DNA from: Gymnothorax reevesii
Lineage: Eukaryota; Chordata; Actinopteri; Anguilliformes; Muraenidae
Direction: 5' to 3'
Length of the DNA stretch: 64,000 bases
NCBI GenBank assembly: GCA_029721435.1
Contig: CM056580.1
Coordinates: 25,538,367-25,602,366, forward strand
Below the pieces are notes generated by a model. That model ran no database searches and was not told the DNA's origin. It saw only the letters and a list, made by a program, of their open reading frames with translations. Below are positions 25,056 to 38,488 of this stretch, piece after piece. Both the position numbers and the translations under genes were made by a program. Position 1 is the first letter of the stretch, and each line of letters starts with the position of its first letter.

Positions 25056-26398
25056 AGTTTGAAAATGACCAGATATTAGCACTCGAATTAGATTGCTAGC
25101 ATTAGCATTTTTGCATCAGTATGTTAGCATTAGCATTGATACATTAACATCACCCAATTTGCTTATTATACAAGAAGGGTTAAGCTGAAATGTCATCTGA
25201 TCTCATATTAACATGATAGAGGACACGTACAGTATGAAAACGACCAGATATTAGCACTCACATTAGATCGCTAGCATTAGCATGTTAGCATTAGCATTCG
25301 AACATTTATATCACTCAATTACCATTTTACACAAGAAGGCTTAAACTGAAATGCCATCTGATCTCATGTTAACATCATTGAGGACACGTTAAGTATGGAA
25401 ATGACCAGATATTAGCACTTGCATTAGATCGCTAGCATTAGCATTTTAGCATCAGCATGTAAGCATTAGCATTGAAACATTAACATTACCCAATTTGCTA
25501 ATTATACAAGAAGGGTTGAGCTGAAATGTCATCTGATCTCATATTAACATCATAGAGGACACGTACAGTATGAAAACGACCAGATTTTAGCACTCACATT
25601 AGATCGCTAGCATTAGCATGTTAGCATTTGCATTTTAACATTTATATCACTTAATTACCATTTTACACAAGAAGGCTTAAACTGAAATGCCATCTGATCT
25701 CATGTTAACATCATTGAGGACACGTTAAGTATGGAAATGACCAGATATTAGCACTTGCATTAGATAACTAGCATTAGAATTTTAGCATCAGCATGTAAGC
25801 ATTAGCATTGAAACATTAACATGACCCAATTTGCTTATTATACAAGAAGGGTTAAGCTGAAATGTCATCTGATCTCATATTAACATCATAGTGGACTCGT
25901 ACAGTATGAAAACGACCAGATATTAGCACTCACATTAGATCGCTAGCATTACGTGTAAGCATTTGCATTCAAACATTTATATCACTCAATTTCCATTTTA
26001 CACAAGAAGGGTTAAGCTGAAATGCCATCTGATCTCATGTTAACATCATTGAGGACACGTTAAGTATGGAAATGACCAGATATTACCACTTGCATTAGAT
26101 CACTAGCATTAGCTTTTTAGCATCAGCATGTAAGCATTAGCATTGAAACATTAACATGACCCAATTTGCTTATTATACAAGAAGGGTTAAGCTGAAATGT
26201 CATCCGATCTCATATTAGCATCATAGAGGACAGGTACAGTTTGAAAACGACCAGATATAAACACTCACATTAGATCGCTAGCATTAGCATGTTAGCATTA
26301 GCATTCAAACATTTATATCACTCAATTTACATTTTACACAAGAAGGGTTGAGCTGAAATGTCATCTGATCTCATATTAACATCATACTGGACTCGTAC
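25056..26398 (+). repeat. Truncated HOR-15 copy (m1-m8)
   Basis: Eight monomers in phase: D at 25056, the 160-bp m6 at 25903, m8 at 26238 with AATTTACATTTT. After m8 the array switches to HOR-II through the hybrid monomer at 26399. Confidence 0.9.
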
Positions 26399-26559
26399 AG
26401 TATGAAAACGACCAGATATTAGCACTCACATTAGATCGCTAGCATTAGCATGTTAGCATTTGCATTTAAACATTTATATCACTCAATTACCATTTTACAC
26501 AAGAAGGCTTAAACTGAAATGCCATCTGATCTCATGTTAACATCATTGAGGACACGTTA
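26399..26559 (+). repeat. Hybrid A monomer joining HOR-15 to HOR-II
   Basis: The front matches m9 (AGATATTAGCACTC, GCATTTGCATTTAAAC). The rear is the ATATCACTCAATTACC, CTTAAACTG and CATTGAGGACACGTTA form seen in the A monomers at 1855 and 8733. The exchange lies between about 26415 and 26477, in sequence common to both. Confidence 0.82.
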
Positions 26560-27742
26560 AGTATGGAAATGACCAGATATTAGCACTTGCATTAGATCGC
26601 TAGCATTAGAATTTTAGCATCAGCATGTAAGCATTAGCATTGAAACATTAACATGACCCAATTTGCTTATTATACAAGAAGGGTTAAGCTGAAATGTCAT
26701 CTGATCTCATATTAACATCATAGAGGACACGTACAGTATGAAAACGACCATATTTTAGCACTCACATTAGATCGCTAGCATTAGCATGTTAGCATTTGCA
26801 TTTAAACATTTATATCACTCAATTACCATTTTACACAAGAAGGCTTAAACTGAAATGCCATCTGCTCTCATGATAACATCATAGAGGACACGTTAAGTAT
26901 GGAAATGACCAGATATTAGCATTTACATTAGATCGCTAGCATTAGCATTTTAGCATCAGCATGTAAGCATTAGCATTGAAACATTAACATGACCCAATTT
27001 GCTTTTTATACAAGAAGGGTTAAGCTGAAATGTAATCTGATCTCATATTAACATCATAGAGGACATGTACAGTTTGAAAATGACCAGATATTAGCACTCG
27101 AATTAGATTGCTAGCATTAGCATTTTTGCATCAGTATGTAAGCATTAGCATTGATACATTAACATTACCCAATTTGCTTATTATACAAGAAGGGTTAAGC
27201 TGAAATGTCATCTGATCTCATATTAACATCATAGAGGACACGTACAGTATGAAAACGACCAGATATTAGCACTTACATTAGATCGCTAGCATTAGCATGT
27301 TAGCATTAGCATTCAAACATTTATATCACTCAATTTCCATTTTACACAAGAAGGGTTAAGCTGAAATGCCATCTGATCTCATGTTATCATCATAGAGGAC
27401 ACGTTAAGTATGGAAATGACCAGATATTAGCACTTGCATTAGATCGCTAGCATTAGCATTTTAGCATCAGCATGTAAGCATTAGCATTGAAACATTAACA
27501 TGACCCAATTTGCTAATTATACAAGAAGGGTTAAGCTGAAATGTCATCTGATCTCATATTAACATCATAGAGGACACGTACAGTATGAAAAGGACCAGAA
27601 TTTAGCACTCACATTAGATCGCTAGCATTAGCATGTTAGCATTTGCATTTAAACATTTATGTCACTCAATTTCCATTTTACACAAGAAGGCTTAAAGTGA
27701 AATGCCATCTGATCTCATGTTAACATCATAGAGGACATGTTA
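26560..27742 (+). repeat. HOR-II-type block (7 monomers)
   Basis: Order B A B D A B A with starts 26560, 26735, 26896, 27071, 27246, 27407 and 27582. Markers ACCATATTTTAGC, AGCATTTACATT, the D with ATGTAAGCATTAG, and GAAAAGGACC match 8894-10076 monomer by monomer. Confidence 0.87.
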
Positions 27743-27870
27743 AGCATGGAAATGACCAGATATTAGCACTTGCATTAGATTGATAGCATTAGCATTTTAG
27801 CATCAGCATGTAAGCATTAGCATTCTGAAATGTCATCTGATCTCATATTAACATCATAGAGGACACGTAC
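27743..27870 (+). repeat. 128-bp B monomer with a 47-bp internal deletion, copy 1
   Basis: A B monomer in which AGCATT is joined directly to CTGAAATGTC, so the segment from GAAACATT to GGGTTGAG, 47 bp, is missing. The front carries GATTGATAGC, the marker of the HOR-II B at 10077 and of m10. The deletion removes the B-specific half and the ACAAGAAGG block. The only other copy is at 29376, and the 31009 counterpart is intact. Confidence 0.92.
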
Positions 27871-29503
27871 AGTATGAAAACGACCAGATATAAACACTCA
27901 CATTAGATCGCTAGCATTAGCATGTTAGCATTAGCATTCGAACATTTATATCACTCAATTTCCATTTTACACAAGAAGGGTTGAGCTGAAATGTCATCTG
28001 ATCTCATATTAACATCATACTGGACTCGTACAGTATGAAAACGACCAGATATTAGCACTCACATTAGATTGCTAGCATTAGCATGTTAGCATTTGCATTT
28101 AAACATTTATGTCACTCAATTTCCATTTTACACAAGAAGGCTTAAAGTGAAATGCCATCTGATCTCATGTTAACATCATAGAGGACATGTTAAGCATGGA
28201 AATGACCAGATATTAGCACTTGCATTAGATTGCTAGCATTAGCATTTTAGAATCAGCATGTAAGCATTAGCATTGAAACATTATCATGACCCAATTTGCT
28301 TTTTATACAAGAAGGGTTGAGCTAAAATGTCATCTGATCTCATATTAACATCATAGAGGACACGTACAGTATGAAAACGACCCGATTTTAGCACTCACAT
28401 TAGATCGCTAGCATTAGCATGTTAGCATTTGCATTTAAACATTTATATCACTCAATTACCATTTTACACAAGAAGGCTTAAACTGAAATGCCATCTGATC
28501 TCATGTTAACATCATTGAGGATACGTTAAGTATGGAAATGACCAGATATTAGCACTTGCATTAGATAGCTAGCATTAGAATTTTAGCATCAGCATGTAAG
28601 CATTAGCATTGAAACATTAACATGACCCAATTTGCTTATTATACAAGAAGGGTTAAGCTGAAATGTCATCTGATCTCATATTAACATCATAGAGGACACG
28701 TACAGTATGAAAACGACCAGATTTTAGCACTCACATTAGATCGCTAGCATTAGCATGTTAGCATTTGCATTTAAACATTTATATCACTCAATTACCATTT
28801 TACACAAGAAGGCTTAAACTGAAATGCCATCTGCTCTCATGTTAACATCATAGAGGACACGTTAAGTATGGAAATGACCAGATATTAGCTCTTACATTAG
28901 ATCGCTAGCATTAGCATTTTAGCATCAGCATGTAAGCATTAGCATTGAAACATTAACATGACCCAATTTGCTTTTTATACAAGAAGGGTTAAGCTGAAAT
29001 GTAATCTGATCTCATATTAACATCATAGAGGACATGTACAGTTTGAAAATGAACAGATATTAGCACTCGAATTAGATTGCTAGCATTAGCATTTTTGCAT
29101 CAGTATGTTAGCATTAGCATTGATACATTAACATCACCCAATTTGCTTATTATACAAGAAGGGTTAAGCTGAAATGTCATCTGATCTCATATTAACATGA
29201 TAGAGGACACGTACAGTATGAAAACGACCAGATATTAGCACTCACATTAGATCGCTAGCATTAGCATGTTAGCATTAGCATTCGAACATTTATATCACTC
29301 AATTTCCATTTTACACAAGAAGGGTTAAGCTGAAATGCCATCTGATCTCATGTTATCATCATAGAGGACACGTTAAGTATGGAAATGACCAGATATTAGC
29401 ACTTGCATTAGATCGCTAGCATTAGCATTTTAGCATCAGCATGTAAGCATTAGCATTCTGAAATGTCATCTGATCTCATATTAACATCATAGAGGACACG
29501 TAC
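27871..29503 (+). repeat. 1633-bp tandem duplication, copy 1 (10 monomers)
   Basis: Order A A B A B A B D A B-deleted, with starts 27871, 28032, 28193, 28368, 28529, 28704, 28865, 29040, 29215 and 29376. Five 161-bp, four 175-bp and one 128-bp monomer sum to 1633. Rare variants shared with copy 2 are AGAATCAGCATG in the B at 28193 and AAATGAACAG in the D at 29040. GAGGATACG near 28518 is private to this copy. Confidence 0.93.
29376..29503 (+). repeat. 128-bp B monomer with the same 47-bp deletion, copy 2
   Basis: Carries the same AGCATT/CTGAAATG junction as the monomer at 27743, exactly 1633 bp later. Its front reads GATCGCTAGC instead of GATTGATAGC, so the part before the junction comes from a different parent B. 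That places the duplication end at or just before the junction. Confidence 0.92.
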
Positions 29504-31183
29504 AGTATGAAAACGACCAGATATAAACACTCACATTAGATCGCTAGCATTAGCATGTTAGCATTAGCATTCGAACATTTATATCACTCAATTTCCATTT
29601 TACACAAGAAGGGTTGAGCTGAAATGTCATCTGATCTCATATTAACATCATACTGGACTCGTACAGTATGAAAACGACCAGATATTAGCACTCACATTAG
29701 ATTGCTAGCATTAGCATGTTAGCATTTGCATTTAAACATTTATGTCACTCAATTTCCATTTTACACAAGAAGGCTTAAAGTGAAATGCCATCTGATCTCA
29801 TGTTAACATCATAGAGGACATGTTAAGCATGGAAATGACCAGATATTAGCACTTGCATTAGATTGCTAGCATTAGCATTTTAGAATCAGCATGTAAGCAT
29901 TAGCATTGAAACATTATCATGACCCAATTTGCTTTTTATACAAGAAGGGTTGAGCTAAAATGTCATCTGATCTCATATTAACATCATAGAGGACACGTAC
30001 AGTATGAAAACGACCCGATTTTAGCACTCACATTAGATCGCTAGCATTAGCATGTTAGCATTTGCATTTAAACATTTATATCACTCAATTACCATTTTAC
30101 ACAAGAAGGCTTAAACTGAAATGCCATCTGATCTCATGTTAACATCATTGAGGACACGTTAAGTATGGAAATGACCAGATATTAGCACTTGCATTAGATA
30201 GCTAGCATTAGAATTTTAGCATCAGCATGTAAGCATTAGCATTGAAACATTAACATGACCCAATTTGCTTATTATACAAGAAGGGTTAAGCTGAAATGTC
30301 ATCTGATCTCATATTAACATCATAGAGGACACGTACAGTATGAAAACGACCAGATTTTAGCACTCACATTAGATCGCTAGCATTAGCATGTTAGCATTTG
30401 CATTTAAACATTTATATCACTCAATTACCATTTTACACAAGAAGGCTTAAACTGAAATGCCATCTGCTCTCATGTTAACATCATAGAGGACACGTTAAGT
30501 ATGGAAATGACCAGATATTAGCTCTTACATTAGATCGCTAGCATTAGCATTTTAGCATCAGCATGTAAGCATTAGCATTGAAACATTAACATGACCCAAT
30601 TTGCTTTTTATACAAGAAGGGTTAAGCTGAAATGTAATCTGATCTCATATTAACATCATAGAGGACATGTACAGTTTGAAAATGAACAGATATTAGCACT
30701 CGAATTAGATTGCTAGCATTAGCATTTTTGCATCAGTATGTTAGCATTAGCATTGATACATTAACATCACCCAATTTGCTTATTATACAAGAAGGGTTAA
30801 GCTGAAATGTCATCTGATCTCATATTAACATGATAGAGGACACGTACAGTATGAAAACGACCAGATATTAGCACTCACATTAGATCGCTAGCATTAGCAT
30901 GTTAGCATTAGCATTCGAACATTTATATCACTCAATTTCCATTTTACACAAGAAGGGTTAAGCTGAAATGCCATCTGATCTCATGTTATCATCATAGAGG
31001 ACACGTTAAGTATGGAAATGACCAGATATTAGCACTTGCATTAGATCGCTAGCATTAGCATTTTAGCATCAGCATGTAAGCATTAGCATTGAAACATTAA
31101 CATTACCCAATTTGCTAATTATACAAGAAGGGTTGAGCTGAAATGTCATCTGATCTCATATTAACATCATAGAGGACACGTAC
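29504..31183 (+). repeat. 1633-bp tandem duplication, copy 2 (last monomer intact)
   Basis: Same order as copy 1, with starts 29504, 29665, 29826, 30001, 30162, 30337, 30498, 30673, 30848 and 31009. AGAATCAGCATG (near 29882) and AAATGAACAG (near 30682) are present again. The final B is full length (175 bp, TAACATTACCCAATTTGCT), so the match to copy 1 ends near 31086. Confidence 0.92.
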
Positions 31184-33389
31184 AGTATGAAAACGACCAG
31201 ATTTTAGCACTCACATTAGATCGCTAGAATTAGCATGTTAGCATTTGCATTTTAACATTTATATCACTCAATTTCCATTTTACACAAGAAGGCTTAAACT
31301 GAAATGCCATCTGATCTCATGTTAACATCATAGAGGACATGTTAAGTATGGAAATGACCAGATATTAGCACTTGCATTAGATCGCTAGCATTAGCATTTT
31401 AGCATCAGCATGTAAGCATTAGCATTGAAACATTATCATGACCCAATTTGCTTATTATACAAGAAGGGTTAAGCTGAAATGTCATCTGATCTCATATTAA
31501 CATCATAGAGGACATGTACAGTTTGAAAATGACCAGATATAAGCACTCTTATAACATCGCTAGCATTAGCAATTTAGCATTGGCATGTTTGAATTAGCCA
31601 GTTAGCATTAGCATTCAAACATTAACCTCACCCAATTTGCTTATTATACAAGAAGGGTTAAGCTGAAATGTCATCCGATCTAATATTAACATCATAGAGG
31701 ACAGGTACAGTTTGAAAACGACCAGATATAAGCACTCACATTAGATCGCTAGCATTAGCATGTTAGCATTAGCATTCAAACATTTATATCACTCAATTTC
31801 CATTTTACACAAGAAGGGTTGAGCTGAAATGTCATCTGATCTCATATTAACATCATAGTGGACTCGTACAGTATATAAAACGACCAGATATTAGCACTCA
31901 CATTAGATCGCTAGCATTAGCATGTTAGCATTTGCATTTAAACATTTATGTCACTCAATTTCCATTTTACACAAGAAGGCTTAAACTGAAATGCCATCTG
32001 ATCTCATGTTATCATCATAGAGGACACGTTAAGTATGGAAATGACCAGATATTAGCACTTGCATTAGATCGCTAGCATTAGCATTTTAGCATCAGCATGT
32101 AAGCAGTAGCATTGAAACATTAACATGACCCAATTTGCTTATTATACAAGAAGGGTTAAGCTGAAATGTCATCTGATCTCATATTAACATCATAGTGGAC
32201 TCGTACAGTATGACAACGACCAGATATTAGCACTCACATTAGATCGCTAGCATTAGCATGTTAGCATTTGCATTCAAACATTTATATCACTCAATTTCCA
32301 TTTTACACAAGAAGGGTTAAGCTGAAATGCCATCTGATCTCATGTTATCATCATAGAGGACACGTTAAGTATGGAAATGACCAGATATTAGCACTTGCAT
32401 TAGATCGCTAGCATTAGCATTTTAGCATCAGCATGTAAGCAGTAGCATTGAAACATTAACATGACCCAATTTGCTAATTATACAAGAAGGGTTAAGCTGA
32501 AATGTCATCTGATCTCATATTAACATCATAGAGGACACGTACAGTATGAAAACGACCAGATTTTAGAACTCACATTAGATCGCTAGCATTAGCATGTTAG
32601 CATTTGCATTTAAACATTTATATCACTCAATTACCATTTTACACAAGAAGGCTTAAACTGAAATGCCATCTGCTCTCATGTTAACATCATAGAGGACACG
32701 TTAAGTATGGAAATGACCAGATATTAGCACTTACATTAGATCGCTAGCATTAGCATTTTAGCATCAGCATGTAAGCATTAGCATTGAAACATTAACTTGA
32801 CCCAATTTGCTTATTATACAAGAAGGGTTAAGCTGAAATGTCATCTGATCTCATATTAACATCATAGAGGACATGTACAGTTTGAAAATGACCAGATATT
32901 AGCACTCGAATTAGATTGCTAGCATTAGCATTTTTGCATCAGTATGTTAGCATTAGCATTGATACATTAACATCACCCAATTTGCTTATTATACAAGAAG
33001 GGTTAAGCTGAAATGTCATCTGATCTCATATTAACATGATAGAGGACACGTACAGTATGAAAACGACCAGATATTAGCACTCACATTAGATCGCTAGCAT
33101 TAGCATGTTAGCATTAGCATTCAAACATTTATATCACTCAATTTCCATTTTACACAAGAAGGGTTAAGCTGAAATGCCATCTGATCTCATGTTATCATCA
33201 TAGAGGACACGTTAAGTATGGAAATGACCAGATATTAGCACTTGCATTAGATCGCTAGCATTAGCATTTTAGCATCAGAATGTAAGCATTAGCATTGAAA
33301 CATTAACATTACCCAATTTGCTAATTATACAAGAAGGGTTGAGCTGAAATGTCATCTGATCTCATATTAACATCATAGAGGACACGTAC
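31184..33389 (+). repeat. HOR-III copy (2206 bp, 13 monomers, contains C)
   Basis: Order A B C A A B A B A B D A B with starts 31184, 31345, 31520, 31709, 31870, 32032, 32207, 32368, 32543, 32704, 32879, 33054 and 33215. The A at 31870 is 162 bp, owing to AGTATATAAAACG instead of AGTATGAAAACG. The A at 31184 has GCTAGAATTAGC. The sum is 2206. The next A with GCTAGAATTAGC is at 33390, exactly one period later. Confidence 0.88.
31870..32031 (+). repeat. 162-bp A monomer with AGTATATAAAACG head
   Basis: A one-base gain changes AGTATGAAAACG to AGTATATAAAACG. The same head is at 34076, 35771 and 38839, with a variant AGTATGTAAAATG at 37627. It always occurs two monomers after a C, so it tags the C A A* B module of 31-39 kb. 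The TATAAAA it creates is within satellite and I do not read it as a promoter. Confidence 0.88.
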
Positions 33390-35420
33390 AGTATGAAAAC
33401 GACCAGATTTTAGCACTCACATTAGATCGCTAGAATTAGCATGTTAGCATTTGCATTTTAACATTTATATCACTCAATTTCCATTTTACACAAGAAGGCT
33501 TAAACTGAAATGCCATCTGATCTCATGTTAACATCATAGAGGACATGTTAAGTATGGAAATGACCAGATATTAGCACTTGCATTAGATCGCTAGCATTAG
33601 CATTTTAGCATCAGCATGTAAGCATTAGCATTGAAACATTATCATGACCCAATTTGCTTATTATACAAGAAGGGTTAAGCTGAAATGTCATCTGATCTCA
33701 TTTTAACATCATAGAGGACATGTACAGTTTGAAAATGACCATATATTAGCACTCTTATAACATCGCTAGCATTAGCAATTTGGCATTGGCATGTTTGAAT
33801 TAGCCAGTTAGCATTAGCATTCAAACATTAACCTCACCCAATTTGCTTATTATACAAGAAGGGTTAAGCTGAAATGTCATCCGATCTAATATTAACATTA
33901 TAGAGGACAGGTACAGTTTGAAAACGACCAGATATAAGCACTCACATTAGATCGCTAGCATTAGCATGTTAGCATTAGCATTCAAACATTTATATGACTC
34001 AATTTCCATTTTACACAAGAAGGGTTGAGCTGAAATGTCATCTGATCTCATATTAACATCATAGTGGACTCGTACAGTATATAAAACGACCAGATATTAG
34101 CACTCACATTAGATCGCTAGCATTAGCATGTTAGCATTTGCATTTAAACATTTATGTCACTCAATTTCCATTTTACACAAGAAGGCTTAAACTGAAATGC
34201 CATCTGATCTCATGTTAACATCATAGAGGACATGTTAAGCATGGAAATGACCAGATATTAGCACTTGCATTAGATCGCTAGCATTAGCATTTTAGTATCA
34301 GCATGTAAGCATTAGCATTGAAACATTATCATGACCCAATTTGCTTATTATACAAGAAGGGTTAAGCTGAAATGTCATCTGATCTCATATTAACATCATA
34401 GTGGACTCGTACAGTATGAAAACGACCAGATATTAGCACTCACATTAGATCGCTAGCATTAGCATGTTAGCATTTGCATTCAAACATTTATATCACTCAA
34501 TTTCCATTTTACACAAGAAGGGTTAAGCTGAAATGCCATCTGATCTCATGTTATCATCATAGAGGACACGTTAAGTATGGAAATGACCAGATATTAGCAC
34601 TTGCATTAGATCGCTAGCATTAGCATTTTAGCATCAGCATGTAAGCAGTAGCATTGAAACATTAACATGACCCAATTTGTTAAATATACAAGAAGGGTTG
34701 AGCTGAAATGTCATCTGATCTCATATTAACATCATAGTGGACTCGTACAGTATGAAAACGACCAGATATTAGCACTCACATTAGATCGCTAGCATTAGCA
34801 TATTAGCATTTGCATTTAAACATTTATATCACTCAATTACCATTTTACACAAGAAGGCTTAAACTGAAATGCCATCTGATCTCATGTTAACATCATTGAG
34901 GACACGTTAAGTATGGAAATGACCAGATATTAGCACTTGCATTAGATCGCTAGCATTAGCATTTTAGCATCAGCATGTAAGCATTAGCATTGAAACATTA
35001 ACATGACCCAATTTGCTTATTATACAAGAAGGGTTAAGCTGAAATGTCATCTGATCTCATATTAACATCATAGAGGACACGTACAGTATGAAAATGACCA
35101 GATTTTAGCACTCACATTAGATCGCTAGCATTAGCATGTTAGCATTTGCATTTAAACATTTATATCACTCAATTACCATTTTACACAAGAAGGCTTAAAC
35201 TGAAATGCCATCTGCTCTCATGTTAACATCATAGAGGACACGTTAAGTATGGAAATGACCAGATATTAGCACTTACATTAGATCGCTAGCATTAGCATTT
35301 TAGCATCAGCATGTAAGCATTAGCATTGAAACATTAACATGACCCAATTTGCATATTATACAAGAAGGGTTAAGCTGAAATGTCATCTGATCTCATATTA
35401 ACATCATAGAGGACATGTAC
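33390..35420 (+). repeat. Second, diverging HOR-III copy (12 monomers)
   Basis: The first monomers sit 2206 bp after their counterparts: A 33390, B 33551, C 33726 (with GACCATATATTAG), A 33915, 162-bp A 34076. The B at 34238 already differs from the B at 32032 (ATTATCATGACCC and CATTAG against ATTAACATGACCC and CAGTAG). The block ends with B 35246 (GCATATTATAC) followed by C, where the first copy had B followed by D. Confidence 0.8.
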
Positions 35421-36940
35421 AGTTTGAAAATGACCAGATATTAGCACTCTTATAACATCGCTAGCATTAGCAATTTAGCATTGGCATGTTTGAATTAGCC
35501 AGTTAGCATTAGCATTCAAACATTAACCTCACCCAATTTGCTTATTATACAAGAAGGGTTAAGCTGATATGCCATCCGATCTAATATTAACATCATAGAG
35601 GACAGGTACAGTTTGAAAACGACCAGATATAAGCACTCACATTAGATCGCTAGCATTAGCATGTTAGCATTAGCATTCAAACATTTATATCACTCAATTT
35701 CCATTTTACACAAGAAGGGTTGAGCTGAAATGTCATCTGATCTCATATTAACATCATAGTGGACTCGTACAGTATATAAAACGACCAGATATTAGCACTC
35801 ACATTAGAATGCTAGCATTAGCATGTTAGCATTTGCATTTAAACATTTATGTCACTCAATTTCCATTTTACACAAGAAGGCTTAAACTGAAATGCCATCT
35901 GATCTCATGTTAACATCATAGAGGACATGTTAAGCATGGAAATGACCAGATATTAGCACTTGCATTAGATCGCTAGCATTAGCATTTTAGCATCAGCATG
36001 TAAGCATTAGCATTGAAACATTATCATGACCCAATTTGCTTATTATATAAGAAGGGTTAAGCTGAAATGTCATCTGATCTCATATTAACATCATAGTGGA
36101 CTCGTACAGTATGAAAACGACCAGATATTAGCACTCACATTAGATCGCTAGCATTAGCATGTTAGCAATTGCATTCGAACATTTATATCACTCAATTTCC
36201 ATTTTACACAAGAAGGGTTAAGCTGAAATGCCATCTGCTATCATGTTTTCATCATAGAGGACACGTTAAGTATGGAAATGACCAGATATTAGCACTCACA
36301 TTAGATCGCTAGCATTAGCATGTTAGCATTTGCATTCAAACATTTATATCACTCAATTTCCATTTTACACAAGAAGGGTTAAGCTGAAATGCCATCTGAT
36401 CTCATGTTATCATCATAGAGGACACGTTAAGTATGGAAATGACCAGATATTAGCACTTGCATTAGATCGCTAGCATTAGCATTTTAGCATCAGCATGTAA
36501 GCAGTAGCATTGAAACATTAACATGACCCAATTTGCTTAATATACAAGAAGGGTTGAGCTGAAATGTCATCTGATCTCATATTAACATCATAGAGGACAC
36601 GTACAGTATGAAAACGACCAGATTTTAGCACTCACATTAGATCGCTAGCATTAGCATGTTAGCATTTGCATTTTAACATTTATATCACTCAATTACCATT
36701 TTACACAAGAAGGCTTAAACTGAAATGCCATCTGATCTCATGTTAACATCATTGAGGACACGTTAAGTATGGAAATGACCAGATATTAGCACTTGCATTA
36801 GATCGCTAGCATTAGCATTTTAGCATCAGCATGTAAGCATTAGCAGTGAAACATTAACATGACCCAATTTGCTTATTATACAAGAAGGGTTAAGCTGAAA
36901 TGTCATCTGATCTCATATTAACATCATAGAGGACACGTAC

Positions 36941-37788
36941 AGTATGAAAATGACCAGATTTTAGCACTCACATTAGATCGCTAGCATTAGCATGTTAGCA
37001 TTTGCATTTAAACATTTATATCACTCAATTACCATTTTACACAAATAGGCTTAAACTGAAATGCCATCTGCTCTCATGTTAACATCATAGAGGACACGTT
37101 AAGTATGGAAATGACCAGATATTAGCACTTACATTAGATCGCTAGCATTAGCATTTTAGCATCAGCATGTAAGCATTAGCATTGAAACATTAACATGACC
37201 CAATTTGCTTATTATACAAGAAGGGTTAAGCTGAAATGTCATCTGATCTCATATTAACATCATAGAGGACATGTACAGTTTGAAAATGACCAGATATTAG
37301 CACTCTTATAACATCGCTAGCATTAGCAATTTAGCATTGGCATGTTTGAATTAGCCAGTTAGCATTAGCATTCAAACATTAACCTCACCCAATTTGCTTA
37401 TTATACAAGAAGTGTTAAGCTGATATGTCATCCGATCTAATATTAACATCATAGAGGACAGGTACAGTTTGAAAACGACCAGATATAAGCACTCACATTA
37501 GATCGCTAGCATTAGCATGTTAGCATTAGCATTCAAACATTTATATCACTCAATTTCCATTTTACACAAGAAGGGTTGAGCTGAAATGTCATCTGATCTC
37601 ATATTAACATCATAGTGGACTCGTACAGTATGTAAAATGACCAGATATTAGCACTCACATTAGATCGCTAGCATTAGCATGTTAGCATTTGCATTTAAAC
37701 ATTTATGTCACTCAATTTCCATTTTACACAAGAAGGCTTAAACTGAAATGCCATCTGATCTCATGTTAACATCATAGAGGACACGTTA
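36941..37788 (+). repeat. Short duplicated block marked by ACAAATAGGC (offset 1212)
   Basis: The A at 36941 has ACAAATAGGC where nearly all others have ACAAGAAGGC, and is followed by B 37102, C 37277, A 37466 and a 162-bp A at 37627. The same marker and order reappear at 38153, 38314, 38489, 38678 and 38839, 1212 bp later. The two copies were therefore produced by a local duplication. Confidence 0.82.
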
Positions 37789-38152
37789 AGGATGGAAATG
37801 ACCAGATATTAGCACTTGCATTAGATCGCTAGCATTAGCATTTTAGCATCAGCATGTAAGCATTAGCATTGAAACATTCACATGACCCAATTTGCTTATT
37901 ATACAAGAAGGGTTAAGCTGAAATGTCATCTGATCTCATATTAACATCATAGAGGACATGTACAGTTTGAAAATGACCAGATATTAGCACTCTTATAACA
38001 TCGCTAGCATTAGCAATTCAGCATTGGCATGTTTGAATTAGCCAGTTAGCATTAGCATTCAAACATTAACCTCACCCAATTTGCTTATTATACAAGAAGT
38101 GTTAAGCTGAAATGTCATCTGATCTCATATTAACATCATAGAGGACAGGTAC

Positions 38153-38313
38153 AGTTTGAAAACGACCAGATATCAGCACTCACATTAGATCGCTAGCATT
38201 AGCATGTTAGCATTTGCATTTAAACATTTATATCACTCAATTACCATTTTACACAAATAGGCTTAAACTGAAATGCCATCTGCTCTCATGTTAACATCAT
38301 AGAGGACACGTTA
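38153..38313 (+). repeat. Hybrid A monomer (post-C front, m14-type rear)
   Basis: The front AGTTTGAAAACG with AGATATCAGC is that of an A following C. The rear (TTTGCATTTAAAC, AATTACC, ACAAATAGGC, CTGCTCTC) is that of the A at 36941. This hybrid is the left joint of the 1212-bp duplication. Confidence 0.85.
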
Positions 38314-38488
38314 AGTATGGAAATGACCAGATATTAGCACTTACATTAGATCGCTAGCATTAGCATTTTAGCATCAGCATGTAAGCATTAGCATTGAAAC
38401 ATTAACATGACCCAATTTGCTTATTATACAAGAAGGGTTAAGCTGAAATGTCATCTGATCTCATATTAACATCATAGAGGACATGTAC

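Larger units (their letters stand above)
35421..38488 (+). repeat. 3068-bp block, 18 monomers with three C monomers
   Basis: Order C A A B A A B A B A B C A A B C A B with starts 35421, 35610, 35771, 35933, 36108, 36269, 36430, 36605, 36766, 36941, 37102, 37277, 37466, 37627, 37789, 37964, 38153 and 38314. Lengths sum to 3068, with 162-bp A monomers at 35771 and 37627. It has the highest local density of C monomers. The first half is repeated from 38489. Confidence 0.85.

Noticed and set aside
27743..27870. Transposon insertion or excision footprint at the 128-bp monomers
   Set aside because: The joint is a plain 47-bp loss, with no target-site duplication, no terminal repeat and no added sequence.
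31870..31885. TATA-box promoter from TATAAAA in the 162-bp A monomers
   Set aside because: It is a one-base change inside a satellite monomer, with no coding or RNA gene downstream. Satellite transcription cannot be judged from this alone.
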